Shown here in pieces: positions 39,811-48,854 of a DNA stretch of 64,000 nucleotides; position 1 is the first letter of the stretch; each line of letters begins with the position of its first letter. The DNA is taken from the NCBI GenBank assembly GCA_963665195.1, contig OY762070.1, forward strand, positions 4,030,001 to 4,094,000. Direction: 5' to 3'. This DNA is from VXYL01 sp963665195. GTDB taxonomy: Bacteria > Pseudomonadota > Gammaproteobacteria > Pseudomonadales > Azotimanducaceae. Both the position numbers and the translations under genes were made by a program. The notes beneath the pieces are model-generated. The model ran no database searches and had not been told where the DNA came from. It saw only the letters and a program-made list of their open reading frames with translations.

Positions 39811-40772
39811 GAGTCTGCGTCTACGGCGCTGGGGCCGTAGGCGGCTATCTCGCCGCGCGCTTGGTCGAGGCCGGCGCCGATGTCTGCGCGGTAGCGCGCG
39901 GGCCGCATCTGGACGCGATTCAGCGGCAGGGCCTGACGCTGCTCGCCGGGCCGGAGCACACCACCGTGGACCTTCCCGCCACGGACAGCCCAAGAGAACT
40001 CGGCAAGCAGGACATCGTGATCGTCACCCTGAAGGCGCACTCGATTCCGGGCGCCGTACCCGGCATCGCGTCGCTCCTGCACCGCGACACCGCCGTGGTG
40101 AGCGCCGTCAACGGCATCCCGTGGTGGTACTTCCACGGCCTCGACTCAAAGTTCGGCGAGCGCCACGTGGAGAGCGTGGACCCCGGCGGCGTCATCTGGC
40201 ACGGCATCGGCCCCGAGCGCGCCATCGGCTGCGTTGTCTATCCCTCTGCGGAAGTGGTGGAACCGGGCGTGGTGCGGCATCTCTCCGACAACCGCATGAT
40301 CGTCGGCGAACCGCACGGCGACCGCAGCGAGCGCGTGATCGGCCTGGCATCTCTGCTCATGGCGGCGGGCCTGCGCGCTCCCGTCCGGCCGCGGCTGCGC
40401 AACGACATCTGGATGAAGCTGTGGGGCAATCTCGCCTTCAATCCGCTGTCCGCGCTCACCTGCGCGACGCTCGACGTATTGGCGACGGACCCCGGTACGC
40501 GCAGCATCGCCAAGCGCATGATGCAGGAGGGCCAGGCGATCGGCGAACGTCTCGGCATCCGCTTCGGCGTGGACGTGGAGAAGCGCATCGACGGCGCGGC
40601 GGCTGTCGGCGCGCATCGCACCTCGATGCTTCAGGATCTGGAACTCGGCCGGCCTCTGGAGACGGACGCCATGGTGCGCGCCGTGCAGGAACTCGGCGTC
40701 CTCACGGACGTGCCGACGCCGACCATCGATCTGGTGCATGACCTGCTCAAAGCGCGGGACGCCGCCCGATAG
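39807..40772 (+). CDS. Ketopantoate reductase (PanE/ApbA) family protein
   Basis: 321 aa from GTG 39807, overlapping the ligase stop. N-terminal NADPH Rossmann motif GAGAVGG, then ARGPHLDAI. The C-terminal domain has the conserved Lys in RNDIWMKLWGNLAFNPLSALT near 200 and the HRTSMLQDLELGRPLETDAM block. The family reduces 2-ketopantoate or similar 2-oxoacids. Coupling to an oxalate-CoA-ligase-like gene raises the possibility of another 2-oxoacid substrate. Confidence 0.88.
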   Translation: MRVCVYGAGAVGGYLAARLVEAGADVCAVARGPHLDAIQRQGLTLLAGPEHTTVDLPATDSPRELGKQDIVIVTLKAHSIPGAVPGIASLLHRDTAVVSAVNGIPWWYFHGLDSKFGERHVESVDPGGVIWHGIGPERAIGCVVYPSAEVVEPGVVRHLSDNRMIVGEPHGDRSERVIGLASLLMAAGLRAPVRPRLRNDIWMKLWGNLAFNPLSALTCATLDVLATDPGTRSIAKRMMQEGQAIGERLGIRFGVDVEKRIDGAAAVGAHRTSMLQDLELGRPLETDAMVRAVQELGVLTDVPTPTIDLVHDLLKARDAAR

Positions 40773-40781
40773 GAACGCGCA

Positions 40782-42683
40782 ATGAGCGCATCGGAGACCT
40801 CGCAGTTCGGCCTGCTCGCCACGCGGCGCCTGGGGCCGCTCTTCGTCACGCAGTTCTTCGGCGCGTTCAACGACAACGTGATGAAGCAGGCGCTGGCGCT
40901 GATGTTCGTCTTCGGCGGCCTGCTCGCCCAGGAAGAGAATGTCGGCATCTACGTCAATCTGGCGGCGGGTCTCCTGATCCTGCCGTTCTTCCTATTCTCC
41001 GCCACGGCGGGCGCTCTCGCGGACCGCTTCGAGAAGTCGCGCCTCATCCGCTGGGTGAAGGTCGGCGAGATCGGCGTCGCCGTGCTGGCTGGCGCGGCGC
41101 TGTACTTCCAGAACGTGGTCGCGCTCTTGGCCGTGGTGTTCCTGCTCGGCACCCAGTCCGCCTTCTTCGGGCCGCTCAAGTACGCGGTGCTGCCTCAGCA
41201 TCTGACCGCCGAAGAACTGGTCGGCGGCAACGCCATGGTGCAGATGGGCACGTTCGCGGCCATCCTGCTCGGCACCCTGCTGGGCGGCGTGCTGGGGGCG
41301 CGATTGGATGCCACGGGGTGGGTCTTCGTACTGGTCGCAGGCGTGGCCGTGGTGGGGTGGCTCGCGAGCTGGGGGATACCCAAGGCGCCTTCCGTAGAGA
41401 CCGCTCCGGCGCGTTGGAATCCCGTCACCGAGACTTGGGCGCTCATCCGCCTCGCCCGCGAACGCAAAGCCGTGTTCCAGTCCATCCTCGGTGTCTCCTG
41501 GTTCTGGCTGCTCGGCTCGGTGCTGCTCGCGCAGATGGCAACGCTGGTGCCGGATCATCTCGCGGGAGGACCCAGCGTGGTGACGCTGCTGCTGGTCTTC
41601 TTCACCGTCGCCATCGCCCTCGGCTCGATCTTCTGCGAGCGGCTCTCAAGGCGACGGGTGGAGATCGGCCTGGTGCCGCTCGGCGCGCTGGGCGTCAGCA
41701 TCTTCGGCATCGATGCCTACTTCGCGATCCAAGGCGTTCAGGGCGAGGGGCTGCGCACAGCCGCCGAGTTCCTGCGCGGGGAAGGGACGACGCGGCTGCT
41801 CGTGGACCTGGGCCTGATGGGCATCTTCTCCGGCCTCTTCGTAGTGCCGCTGCAGGCCAACATCCAAGTACGAACGCCCACCGACCGCCGGGCGCGAGTG
41901 ATCGCAGCGAACAACGTGCTGAACGCGGTATTCATGGTGGCGGGGGCGGTCTTCGCCATCGCTTGGCTGAGCCTCGATGGCACGGTGCCCGCGCTCTTGC
42001 TGACGCTCGCCGTGGTGAACGCCGGCGTCTCCGCCTACATCTTCCGCCAGGTGCCGGAGTTCGCCATGCGTTTCCTGGTCTGGTTGATCTCCCACACCAT
42101 CTACCGCGTTCATCACGAGGGTTTGGAGCACGTTCCCGAGCGCGGCGCGGCGCTCATCGCCTGCAACCACGTGAGCTACGTGGACGCGCCGCTACTGGCG
42201 GGTGCAGTACGCCGCCCCATCCGCTTCGTGATGCATCAGGACATCTACCGCATTCCGGTGCTGAACTTCATCTTCCGCACCAGCCGCGCCATCCCCATCG
42301 CCGCCCAGAACGACAAGCCGGACGTCTACCGCGCCGCGTTCAAGGCGATTCGCGAAGGCTTGGAAGCCGGCGAACTGCTGTGCATCTTCCCGGAGGGCAA
42401 GCTCACCCGCGACGGCGAGATGGACATCTTCCGCCGCGGCATCGAGCGCGTGCTGGAAGAGACGCCCGTGCCCGTGGTGCCGATGGCCCTGCGCGGCCTC
42501 TGGGGCAGCTTCTACAGCCACCAGGGTCGCGGCGCGTTCCGCTCCCGGCGGGACCTCGGCGACAGGAAAATCTGGCTGTCGCGCCGCGTAGACGTGGCCG
42601 CCGAGGCACCCGTGGCACCGGACGACATCACCGCCGACAGCCTGCGCGAGCGCGTCCTGGCCTTGCGCGGCGAGCGGCGCTGA
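40782..42683 (+). CDS. MFS transporter fused to 1-acylglycerol-3-phosphate acyltransferase
   Basis: 633 aa. The first ~420 residues are an LplT-like lysophospholipid flippase with about 12 helices (FFGAFNDNVMKQALAL near 26; FFGPLKYAVLPQHL near 126). The last ~200 residues are a PlsC-type acyltransferase with HxxxxD in NHVSYVDAPLL near 462 and FPEGKLTRDGEM near 537. The fusion would import lysophospholipids and reacylate them, like the LplT-Aas pair but without the Aas ligase domain. Starts 9 bp after the reductase. Confidence 0.88.
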   Translation: MSASETSQFGLLATRRLGPLFVTQFFGAFNDNVMKQALALMFVFGGLLAQEENVGIYVNLAAGLLILPFFLFSATAGALADRFEKSRLIRWVKVGEIGVAVLAGAALYFQNVVALLAVVFLLGTQSAFFGPLKYAVLPQHLTAEELVGGNAMVQMGTFAAILLGTLLGGVLGARLDATGWVFVLVAGVAVVGWLASWGIPKAPSVETAPARWNPVTETWALIRLARERKAVFQSILGVSWFWLLGSVLLAQMATLVPDHLAGGPSVVTLLLVFFTVAIALGSIFCERLSRRRVEIGLVPLGALGVSIFGIDAYFAIQGVQGEGLRTAAEFLRGEGTTRLLVDLGLMGIFSGLFVVPLQANIQVRTPTDRRARVIAANNVLNAVFMVAGAVFAIAWLSLDGTVPALLLTLAVVNAGVSAYIFRQVPEFAMRFLVWLISHTIYRVHHEGLEHVPERGAALIACNHVSYVDAPLLAGAVRRPIRFVMHQDIYRIPVLNFIFRTSRAIPIAAQNDKPDVYRAAFKAIREGLEAGELLCIFPEGKLTRDGEMDIFRRGIERVLEETPVPVVPMALRGLWGSFYSHQGRGAFRSRRDLGDRKIWLSRRVDVAAEAPVAPDDITADSLRERVLALRGERR

Positions 42684-42726
42684 TCCTCTCGGTCATCCGC
42701 CCCGCCCAAAAACGAGCGCCCGCCAT

Positions 42727-42740
42727 CTATCGTTTGATAG
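42727..42740. promoter_or_regulatory. Inverted repeat CTATC-GTTT-GATAG upstream of the helicase
   Basis: Lies 46 bases before the helicase start in a 103-bp gap. The next gene's own product begins with an XRE-type HTH, so this could be its autoregulatory operator. Short arms make the call tentative. Confidence 0.35.
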
Positions 42741-42786
42741 CTTGCCGCCGTTGCCATGAATCCCCTCTCGGTGTACGGTGCCCCGC

Positions 42787-45700
42787 ATGTCTCAATCCTT
42801 GAATGTCCGCGCCCTCCGCACGCGCATGGGGCTGACGCAGGAGCAGTTCGCGGCGCAGGTGCATGTGACGCCGCTCACGGTCCTGCGCTGGGAGTCCGGG
42901 CAGTCCACCCCGCGACCCCTCGCGCTGGCTCGGCTGCGCGAAGTGGAGGCGGAGGCGACCGCAACCGCGCCTAGCGACACCGTTCCGCGCCCGGGCGCGT
43001 CCGCGGTTCCCGCCTTGGACTTCGCCAGTGACCCGGATGCCGTCTCCGCCGTTGCCGAGGCCTACCGTCTCGCCTACGGCCACCAGTTCAACCCCGCCTT
43101 CGCGAGCGAGATCTCCCGCATCGACGCCTTGCCCCACCAGCGCATCGCGGTCTACGAGCACATGCTGCCGCAGGACCCTCTGCGCTTCCTGCTGGCAGAC
43201 GACGCCGGCGCCGGCAAGACCATCATGGCCGGTCTCCTGATCCGCGAGATGCTCTCCCGCGGTCGAATCGGGCGCGTGCTCGTGGTGCCGCCAGCAGGTC
43301 TGGTCGGCAACTGGGAACGCGAGCTGCGCACGCTCTTCGGCCTGACGCTGCGCATCGTGCGCGGCGCCGACGCCCGTGCCGAGAATCCGTTCGAGGGCAA
43401 GGGCAGCGATCTCGCCGTGATCTCGCTGGACACGTTGGCAGGCGGCACCGCCTTCAAGCGGCTGTGCGTCGCCGAGCCCTACGATCTGGTGATCTTTGAC
43501 GAGGCGCACAAGCTGAGTGCCAGTACGCAAGGCGGCCGCACGCGCAAGAGCCTGCGCTACCGACTGGCGGAGGCCATCGCCGGATGCGCGGCGACGGAGG
43601 ACGAGTTCACCGGGCTGCCATGGTCCGCTCGCCACCTTCTATTGCTCACCGCGACGCCGCATATGGGCAAGGACTCGCCCTACTACCACCTTTGGCGCCT
43701 GCTCGATCCCCATGCATTCGCCACTGCCGAAGCGTGTAGGCGACTCACCACTGCTGTGCGCAGCCGCCACTTCATCCGCCGCACCAAGGAGGAAATGGTG
43801 ACCCTCGCTGGCGACCCGCTATACCGCCAGCGCACCTGCGCCACGTTCGACTACGCGCTCACCCCCGACGAACAGGCGCTCTACGAAGACACCACCAAGT
43901 ATCTGGACCATACCTACGACCAAGCCTTGGAAAACCGCGGCGCGGCGAAACTCGCCTGCGGCGTCTTCCAGCGCCGGATGGCGAGTTCCACTTGGGCACT
44001 GCTGCGCTCCTTCGAGCGGCGCATCGAGAAGCTGCAAAGCATCGCCGCGGAACTCGCAAGCGGGAGCCTCGGCATCGCCGACCTGCGCGGCCGCAGCCTG
44101 GACCGCCGCTACGGCGCGGACTATTTCGACTCCCACAGCGCCGACGAGGACGGCGAAGAGGACGGTCGCGAGTCCAGCGAGCACTTCGAGGATGCCATGC
44201 TGGGCGCAGTCGTCGCGGTGACCATCGAGGACCTCAAGAGCGAGGTTGAAGAACTCGAAGGCCTCCGCGCCCGAGCCCGCGCCATCCTCGACTCGGGCCG
44301 CGAGTCCAAGTTCGAGAAGCTGCGCGAAGTGCTCGAGGACCCTCTGCACGCCGACGAAAAGTGGCTCGTCTTCACCGAGCACCGGGACACGATGGAGTAC
44401 CTCGTGCGCCGCCTGGAGGGACTGGGTCATGCCGGCCGGATAGCTCATATCCACGGCGGCATGGACTGGCCGGAGAGGGACGCGCAGGTGGAGCACTTCC
44501 GCGACCCCGACGGTGCTCGCTACCTCATCGCCACGGACGCGGCCGGCGAGGGCATCAACCTGCAGTTCTGCGCCTTCATGGCCAACTACGACATCCCGTG
44601 GAATCCGGCGCGGCTGGAACAGCGCATGGGCCGCATCCACCGCTACGGCCAAGCTCGCAACGTGCGTATCGCCAACCTGGTCTCCGGCGCCACTCGCGAG
44701 GGACGCGTGCTGCAAGTGCTGCTTGAGAAGCTCGACGCCATTCGCGAAGAGCTCCGTTCGGACAAGGTATTCGACGTGATCGGACGCCTCTTCGAAGGCG
44801 TTTCGCTGCGTGACTACATGGCGGAAGCGCTCACCGCACAAGGCGAGCAACGCGCCCTGGCGCGCTTGGGCGAGGCGTTGACCACGCAGCGCATGAGCAG
44901 CCTGCGAGCGGACGAGGACGCCGTACTCGGCCTCGCCGGCGATGTGGCCGGGCGGCTCAGCGGCATCCGAGCGGACTTGGCGCACGAACGCTATCTGCAA
45001 CTCCTGCCCGGCTACGTGTGGCGCTTCGTGGAGAAGAGCGCCAAGCTCCTGGAACTGGGAATCAGCGGCGACCTGGCCACAGGATTCACCTTGCTCCCTC
45101 TCCGGCCAGGCGCACTCGACCCGCTACTCCCGGCCCTGCAAAGCTATCCGCCCGCTGCCCGGGACCGTCTGTGCGTCCGTCGTCCCGCCCAAGCCGCCGA
45201 CGCCATCTGGCTGCATCCGGGAGAACCGGTTTTCGATGCGCTGTCGAAGGAGATCATCGACCGGTTCGGCGCCGATGCGCTTCGCGGAACCATATTCGTC
45301 GATCCCCAAGCCGATGCCCCCTATCTGTGCCATCTCGCGATCGCCTCCGTCGAACTCGCGGCCGCCGGGCAGCCCGATGCGCGGTCCCAGCTTCTCGAAC
45401 ACCGCCTCGCAGCCGTTCGCCAACATGCAGACGCCGCGCCCGCCCTCTGCGACGTGGAGCCGCTGCTGCTTCTGCACGGCAACCGCACCATTCCGCCGGG
45501 CGCCGTACCTTTGGCCAGCCGCGGCATCGCCATGCGCGCCGAAGCGGCCAGCTACCTGCAAGGCTGGGCTCGGCAACACCTTGCCGGGGAGCGTCGAGCC
45601 ACCATCGAGCGGGAGTTGCCGGACCGCCTTCAGCGTTTGGGCGCCGGATTCGACTTGCGCGAATCCGAACTGGCGGGTCGCCGCGCCAAGCTGGCGCGGG

Positions 45701-46329
45701 ATGCAGCACGCAGCGAAGCTGCGCACGAGGAGTTCCAAGCCGTGAAGCAAGCGCAGCGCGCTCTGTCCGCCGAGCGAGAAGCGGCAGCGGCGGCAGTCAG
45801 GATGGACCCCGAGCGCATCGCGGCGGGGCCGATCAAGTTCCTCCTGCATGCCCTCGCCGTCCCGGCGAGCGAAGACGACGACGCCGAACGCCACGACGAG
45901 CAGGTCGAACAGATCGCCGTCCGCATCGCCACGGCCTGGGAGACCGACCGCGGCGCACGGGTCGTGGATGTCTCCAAGCCGGACTTGGCTCGCGCATCCG
46001 GCCTCACGGACTGGCCCGGTTTCGACCTCTTGGCAACGCAGCCGGACGACGAAAGGCGTAGCATAGAAGTGAAGGGCCGGCGGGGCCGAGGCGAGATTCA
46101 ACTGGAGCCCAACGAATGGCGGCAGGCGTGCAATCTGGGCGACCGGTACTGGCTCTACGTGGTCTTCGACTGCGCAACGCCGACGCCGCTGCTGGTCCGC
46201 ATCCAAGACCCGTTCACGGGCCTGCTGGCCGGCAAGCGGGAGTCGTTCGCGTTCAGGATTTCCGCCAAGTCCGTGCTCGAGGCCGGCTCGGTACATCCGG
46301 CGCACGGAGCGGGGCCTGCCGGTCCATAG
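42787..46329 (+). CDS. DrmD-like SNF2 helicase with N-terminal XRE HTH and C-terminal DUF3883
   Basis: 1180 aa from ATG 42787 (GTG 42778 also in frame). Residues 1-50 form an HTH (RMGLTQEQFAAQVHVTPLTV, WESGQSTPRP). SNF2 motor: Walker A DDAGAGKTIMA near 137, DEAH in FDEAHKLS near 238, LTATPHMGKD near 287, helicase-C VFTEHRDTMEYLVRRLE near 525, ATDAAGEGINLQ near 581 and RMGRIHRYGQ near 611. The C-terminus (about 1060-1150) is DUF3883-like: WPGFDLLAT, RSIEVKGRRGRGE, LEPNEWRQACNLGDRYWLYV. This order matches DrmD-type DISARM helicases, with an unusual HTH at the front. First gene of the large array. Confidence 0.87.
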   Translation: MSQSLNVRALRTRMGLTQEQFAAQVHVTPLTVLRWESGQSTPRPLALARLREVEAEATATAPSDTVPRPGASAVPALDFASDPDAVSAVAEAYRLAYGHQFNPAFASEISRIDALPHQRIAVYEHMLPQDPLRFLLADDAGAGKTIMAGLLIREMLSRGRIGRVLVVPPAGLVGNWERELRTLFGLTLRIVRGADARAENPFEGKGSDLAVISLDTLAGGTAFKRLCVAEPYDLVIFDEAHKLSASTQGGRTRKSLRYRLAEAIAGCAATEDEFTGLPWSARHLLLLTATPHMGKDSPYYHLWRLLDPHAFATAEACRRLTTAVRSRHFIRRTKEEMVTLAGDPLYRQRTCATFDYALTPDEQALYEDTTKYLDHTYDQALENRGAAKLACGVFQRRMASSTWALLRSFERRIEKLQSIAAELASGSLGIADLRGRSLDRRYGADYFDSHSADEDGEEDGRESSEHFEDAMLGAVVAVTIEDLKSEVEELEGLRARARAILDSGRESKFEKLREVLEDPLHADEKWLVFTEHRDTMEYLVRRLEGLGHAGRIAHIHGGMDWPERDAQVEHFRDPDGARYLIATDAAGEGINLQFCAFMANYDIPWNPARLEQRMGRIHRYGQARNVRIANLVSGATREGRVLQVLLEKLDAIREELRSDKVFDVIGRLFEGVSLRDYMAEALTAQGEQRALARLGEALTTQRMSSLRADEDAVLGLAGDVAGRLSGIRADLAHERYLQLLPGYVWRFVEKSAKLLELGISGDLATGFTLLPLRPGALDPLLPALQSYPPAARDRLCVRRPAQAADAIWLHPGEPVFDALSKEIIDRFGADALRGTIFVDPQADAPYLCHLAIASVELAAAGQPDARSQLLEHRLAAVRQHADAAPALCDVEPLLLLHGNRTIPPGAVPLASRGIAMRAEAASYLQGWARQHLAGERRATIERELPDRLQRLGAGFDLRESELAGRRAKLARDAARSEAAHEEFQAVKQAQRALSAEREAAAAAVRMDPERIAAGPIKFLLHALAVPASEDDDAERHDEQVEQIAVRIATAWETDRGARVVDVSKPDLARASGLTDWPGFDLLATQPDDERRSIEVKGRRGRGEIQLEPNEWRQACNLGDRYWLYVVFDCATPTPLLVRIQDPFTGLLAGKRESFAFRISAKSVLEAGSVHPAHGAGPAGP

Positions 46330-46337
46330 GAGACGCC

Positions 46338-46730
46338 ATGGGCGCAATACATGTAGCCACCACCATCCGCAACCCCGCCGCACTGGCAAGTAGCTGGCAG
46401 GGCATGTTCCTAGTGGACACCGGCGTCACGGACTCGCTAGTGCCCAGGCCGGAGCTAGAAGCCATCGGCCTCGCCCCGGAGGGGAAGCGGGTCTACGAAC
46501 TGGCGGACGGCAGCGAGTTGGAACTCGACATCGCCGTGGCCCGAATCGAGTTCATGGATGCCTTCACCGGCGGCGTCATCATCTTCGGCGACGCTGACGC
46601 GGAGCCGATCCTAGGCGTGACGGCGTTGGAATCCGTCGGCGTGGAGATCGACCCGGTGAACCAACGATTGACGCGGATGCCGTCGGTGCGGCTCAAAGGC
46701 GTCGGACGCCAGACGGAAGGCACGGACTGA
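46338..46730 (+). CDS. Retropepsin-like (clan AA) aspartic protease, copy 2
   Basis: 130 aa from ATG 46338, 8 bp after the helicase stop, with AGGAG upstream. Active-site motif LVDTGVTDSLVP near 35, flap region, then EPILGVTALESVGVEIDP and VNQRLTRMP. It is a paralogue of 10728-11111. The 9-bp spacing to the GHKL gene puts it inside the defence operon. No signal peptide. Dimerisation would be needed for activity, as in retroviral proteases. Confidence 0.82.
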   Translation: MGAIHVATTIRNPAALASSWQGMFLVDTGVTDSLVPRPELEAIGLAPEGKRVYELADGSELELDIAVARIEFMDAFTGGVIIFGDADAEPILGVTALESVGVEIDPVNQRLTRMPSVRLKGVGRQTEGTD

Positions 46731-46739
46731 GGCAAGGCA

Positions 46740-48854
46740 ATGACTGTCGAATACTCCATGCGCATCTCGCGGCTGACCGTCGACAAGCTCGGCGTGAAGC
46801 TCTACGACCGGGTCTCCGCCGTCATCGCCGAGCTGATCGCCAACGCCTACGACGCCGACGCCGAGCACGTCACCGTTGAAGCGCCCATGGGCCAAGCACT
46901 TGCCTCGCGCGCTGGCGGCGAGCTCACGGACAAGGGCTTCGAGATCAAGGTCGTTGATGACGGCATCGGCATGACGCCGCAGGAGATGCAGGATTTCTAC
47001 CTGGTGGTTGGAGGGGAACGACGCGAGGACCCGAGACGCGGGCCCACCTCTGGCAGGTCCGGCTCCCGCCAGCACCAGCGCAAGGTGATGGGCCGCAAGG
47101 GCGTCGGCAAGCTCGCCCCGTTCGGGATCTGCAAGGTGATCGAGGTCCGCAGCGCTGGTGGAGAACTCGTCATGCGGGAGGATCGCGGCCGCTCGGAGCA
47201 GGGCTACCTGACCTCGCACATCGTCATGAACTACAAGGACATCCTCGCAGTCGACGACGAGCCCGACACGAGGTATCTGCCAGGCCGCGGAGAAGACGAC
47301 GAGTCGCTGAGCCCGGCGACGGGCACGACGATCACCTTGCTGGATTTCAACTTCCGGCGCGTGCCCGCCGTGGACGTCCTCTCCCGGCAGATCGCACAGC
47401 GCTTCGGCATCCAATCCCCGAGCTGGCAGATCGACTTGGCCGACAACACCCAGGCCAACGCTCCGCCGGTGACCGTTGGCCGGTTTGACGTGCAGGTCAT
47501 GCCGAATACGAGGTTGAACTTCCGCGAGGATGGAACTGTGCTCGGGCCGGACGGTAACGACTACGCCGATGCACAGGCCGGATTCGAGCACGAGGGCACC
47601 CTCCATCCCGTCACAGGCTGGATGGCGTACTCCCGGCAGCCGTACCGCGACGACCTCATGGCGGGCGTCCGCATCTACTGCCGCGGCAAGATCGCAGCGC
47701 AGACGTCCGTCTTCAACCGCAAGGCCGGCTTCACCGGCGAGCACAACGTCCGCTCCTACCTGATTGGGGAACTGCACGCCGACTGGCTGGACGAGGAAGA
47801 GGACCTGATTCAGACGGACCGCCGCGACATCCTCTGGTCCGACGATCTGGCAAGCGCCTTCCAAGACTGGGGCCAAGACATCGTCCGCCGCATCGGCACC
47901 TTGTCTCGGGACCCCATGCGCAAAGCCACTCTCGATCTGTTCCTAGAGACAGGCAACGTAGAACAGCGCGTGAGGGACAGCTTCCCAACCGAGGAGCAGC
48001 AGGGCATCCGCGCCCATGCCCTCGACATCGCCAAGACCTTCGGACGCACGATCAGCCGCCCGGAAGCCGAGGAGGAGGGGGTGGTGGATGCCTTAGTGGA
48101 TCTCAGCATCACGCTCGCCCCGCACATCACCCTTGACGAGATGATGCGCAGCGCGGTCGAGAGCGCCGATACGCCCATCACCGCCCTAGGAGAGTTCCTG
48201 CGCACAGCGCGCATCGCTGAACTCTCGTCCTTCGGACGCATCGCCGAAGACCGTCTGAAGGTAATCGAGCGGCTGGACGTACTGAAGGACGGCGACCACA
48301 CCGACGAAGCCAGCCTCCAGCGCCTCATTGAGGAGGCACCTTGGCTCATCAACCCCGAGTGGGCGCCAGTGACCGCCAATCAGTCCCTCAGCACATTGCG
48401 CAGAGAGTTCGAGACGTACTACGAGGAGCAGACGGGGCAGCCCATTCAGCTCTTGAACTTCCAAGACCCAGCGCGGCGGCCAGACTTCGTGCTCTCCAGC
48501 CAAGAGGGCTTGCTCCAGATCCTTGAGATCAAGCGTCCCGGCCACAGGTTGTCGAACGACGAGATGGCCCGGATTCGCACCTACCACGAGTGCATGGACG
48601 CCTTCCTCAACGATCCAAGCCACGAACTGTTCCGCCAGTGGTTCCGGGGCTTCCACATCACCTTGGTTTGCGACCACCTCGCTGTCGAGGGCCCGCTGCA
48701 TGACACGTTGGAGCTCTACCTAGCCAACGGTCGGATGTCCCACATCGACTGGGCCGTCTTCTTGGCCAGGACCCAGGAAGTTCACCAAGACTTCCTGGAC
48801 GAGGCTGAACGACAACGCACGAACACTGTGCGCACGGAGGCGAACGGGCCATGA
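46740..48854 (+). CDS. MORC-like GHKL ATPase fused to a PD-(D/E)XK-type nuclease domain
   Basis: 704 aa. N-terminal GHKL (Hsp90/MutL-type) ATPase: ELIANAYDAD (31-40, Mg ligand Asn), DDGIGM (73-78), and GRKGVGKLA (118-126) as the ATP lid. An S5-like transducer domain follows to about 330. The C-terminus (about 500-690) resembles the DUF4263 group: EEAPWLINPEW, then D582 in RRPDFVLS and E596-x-K598 in LEIKRPGHRLS, a plausible PD-(D/E)XK centre. Such ATPases cluster with restriction-modification genes. Its stop overlaps the methylase start as ATGA. Confidence 0.82.
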   Translation: MTVEYSMRISRLTVDKLGVKLYDRVSAVIAELIANAYDADAEHVTVEAPMGQALASRAGGELTDKGFEIKVVDDGIGMTPQEMQDFYLVVGGERREDPRRGPTSGRSGSRQHQRKVMGRKGVGKLAPFGICKVIEVRSAGGELVMREDRGRSEQGYLTSHIVMNYKDILAVDDEPDTRYLPGRGEDDESLSPATGTTITLLDFNFRRVPAVDVLSRQIAQRFGIQSPSWQIDLADNTQANAPPVTVGRFDVQVMPNTRLNFREDGTVLGPDGNDYADAQAGFEHEGTLHPVTGWMAYSRQPYRDDLMAGVRIYCRGKIAAQTSVFNRKAGFTGEHNVRSYLIGELHADWLDEEEDLIQTDRRDILWSDDLASAFQDWGQDIVRRIGTLSRDPMRKATLDLFLETGNVEQRVRDSFPTEEQQGIRAHALDIAKTFGRTISRPEAEEEGVVDALVDLSITLAPHITLDEMMRSAVESADTPITALGEFLRTARIAELSSFGRIAEDRLKVIERLDVLKDGDHTDEASLQRLIEEAPWLINPEWAPVTANQSLSTLRREFETYYEEQTGQPIQLLNFQDPARRPDFVLSSQEGLLQILEIKRPGHRLSNDEMARIRTYHECMDAFLNDPSHELFRQWFRGFHITLVCDHLAVEGPLHDTLELYLANGRMSHIDWAVFLARTQEVHQDFLDEAERQRTNTVRTEANGP

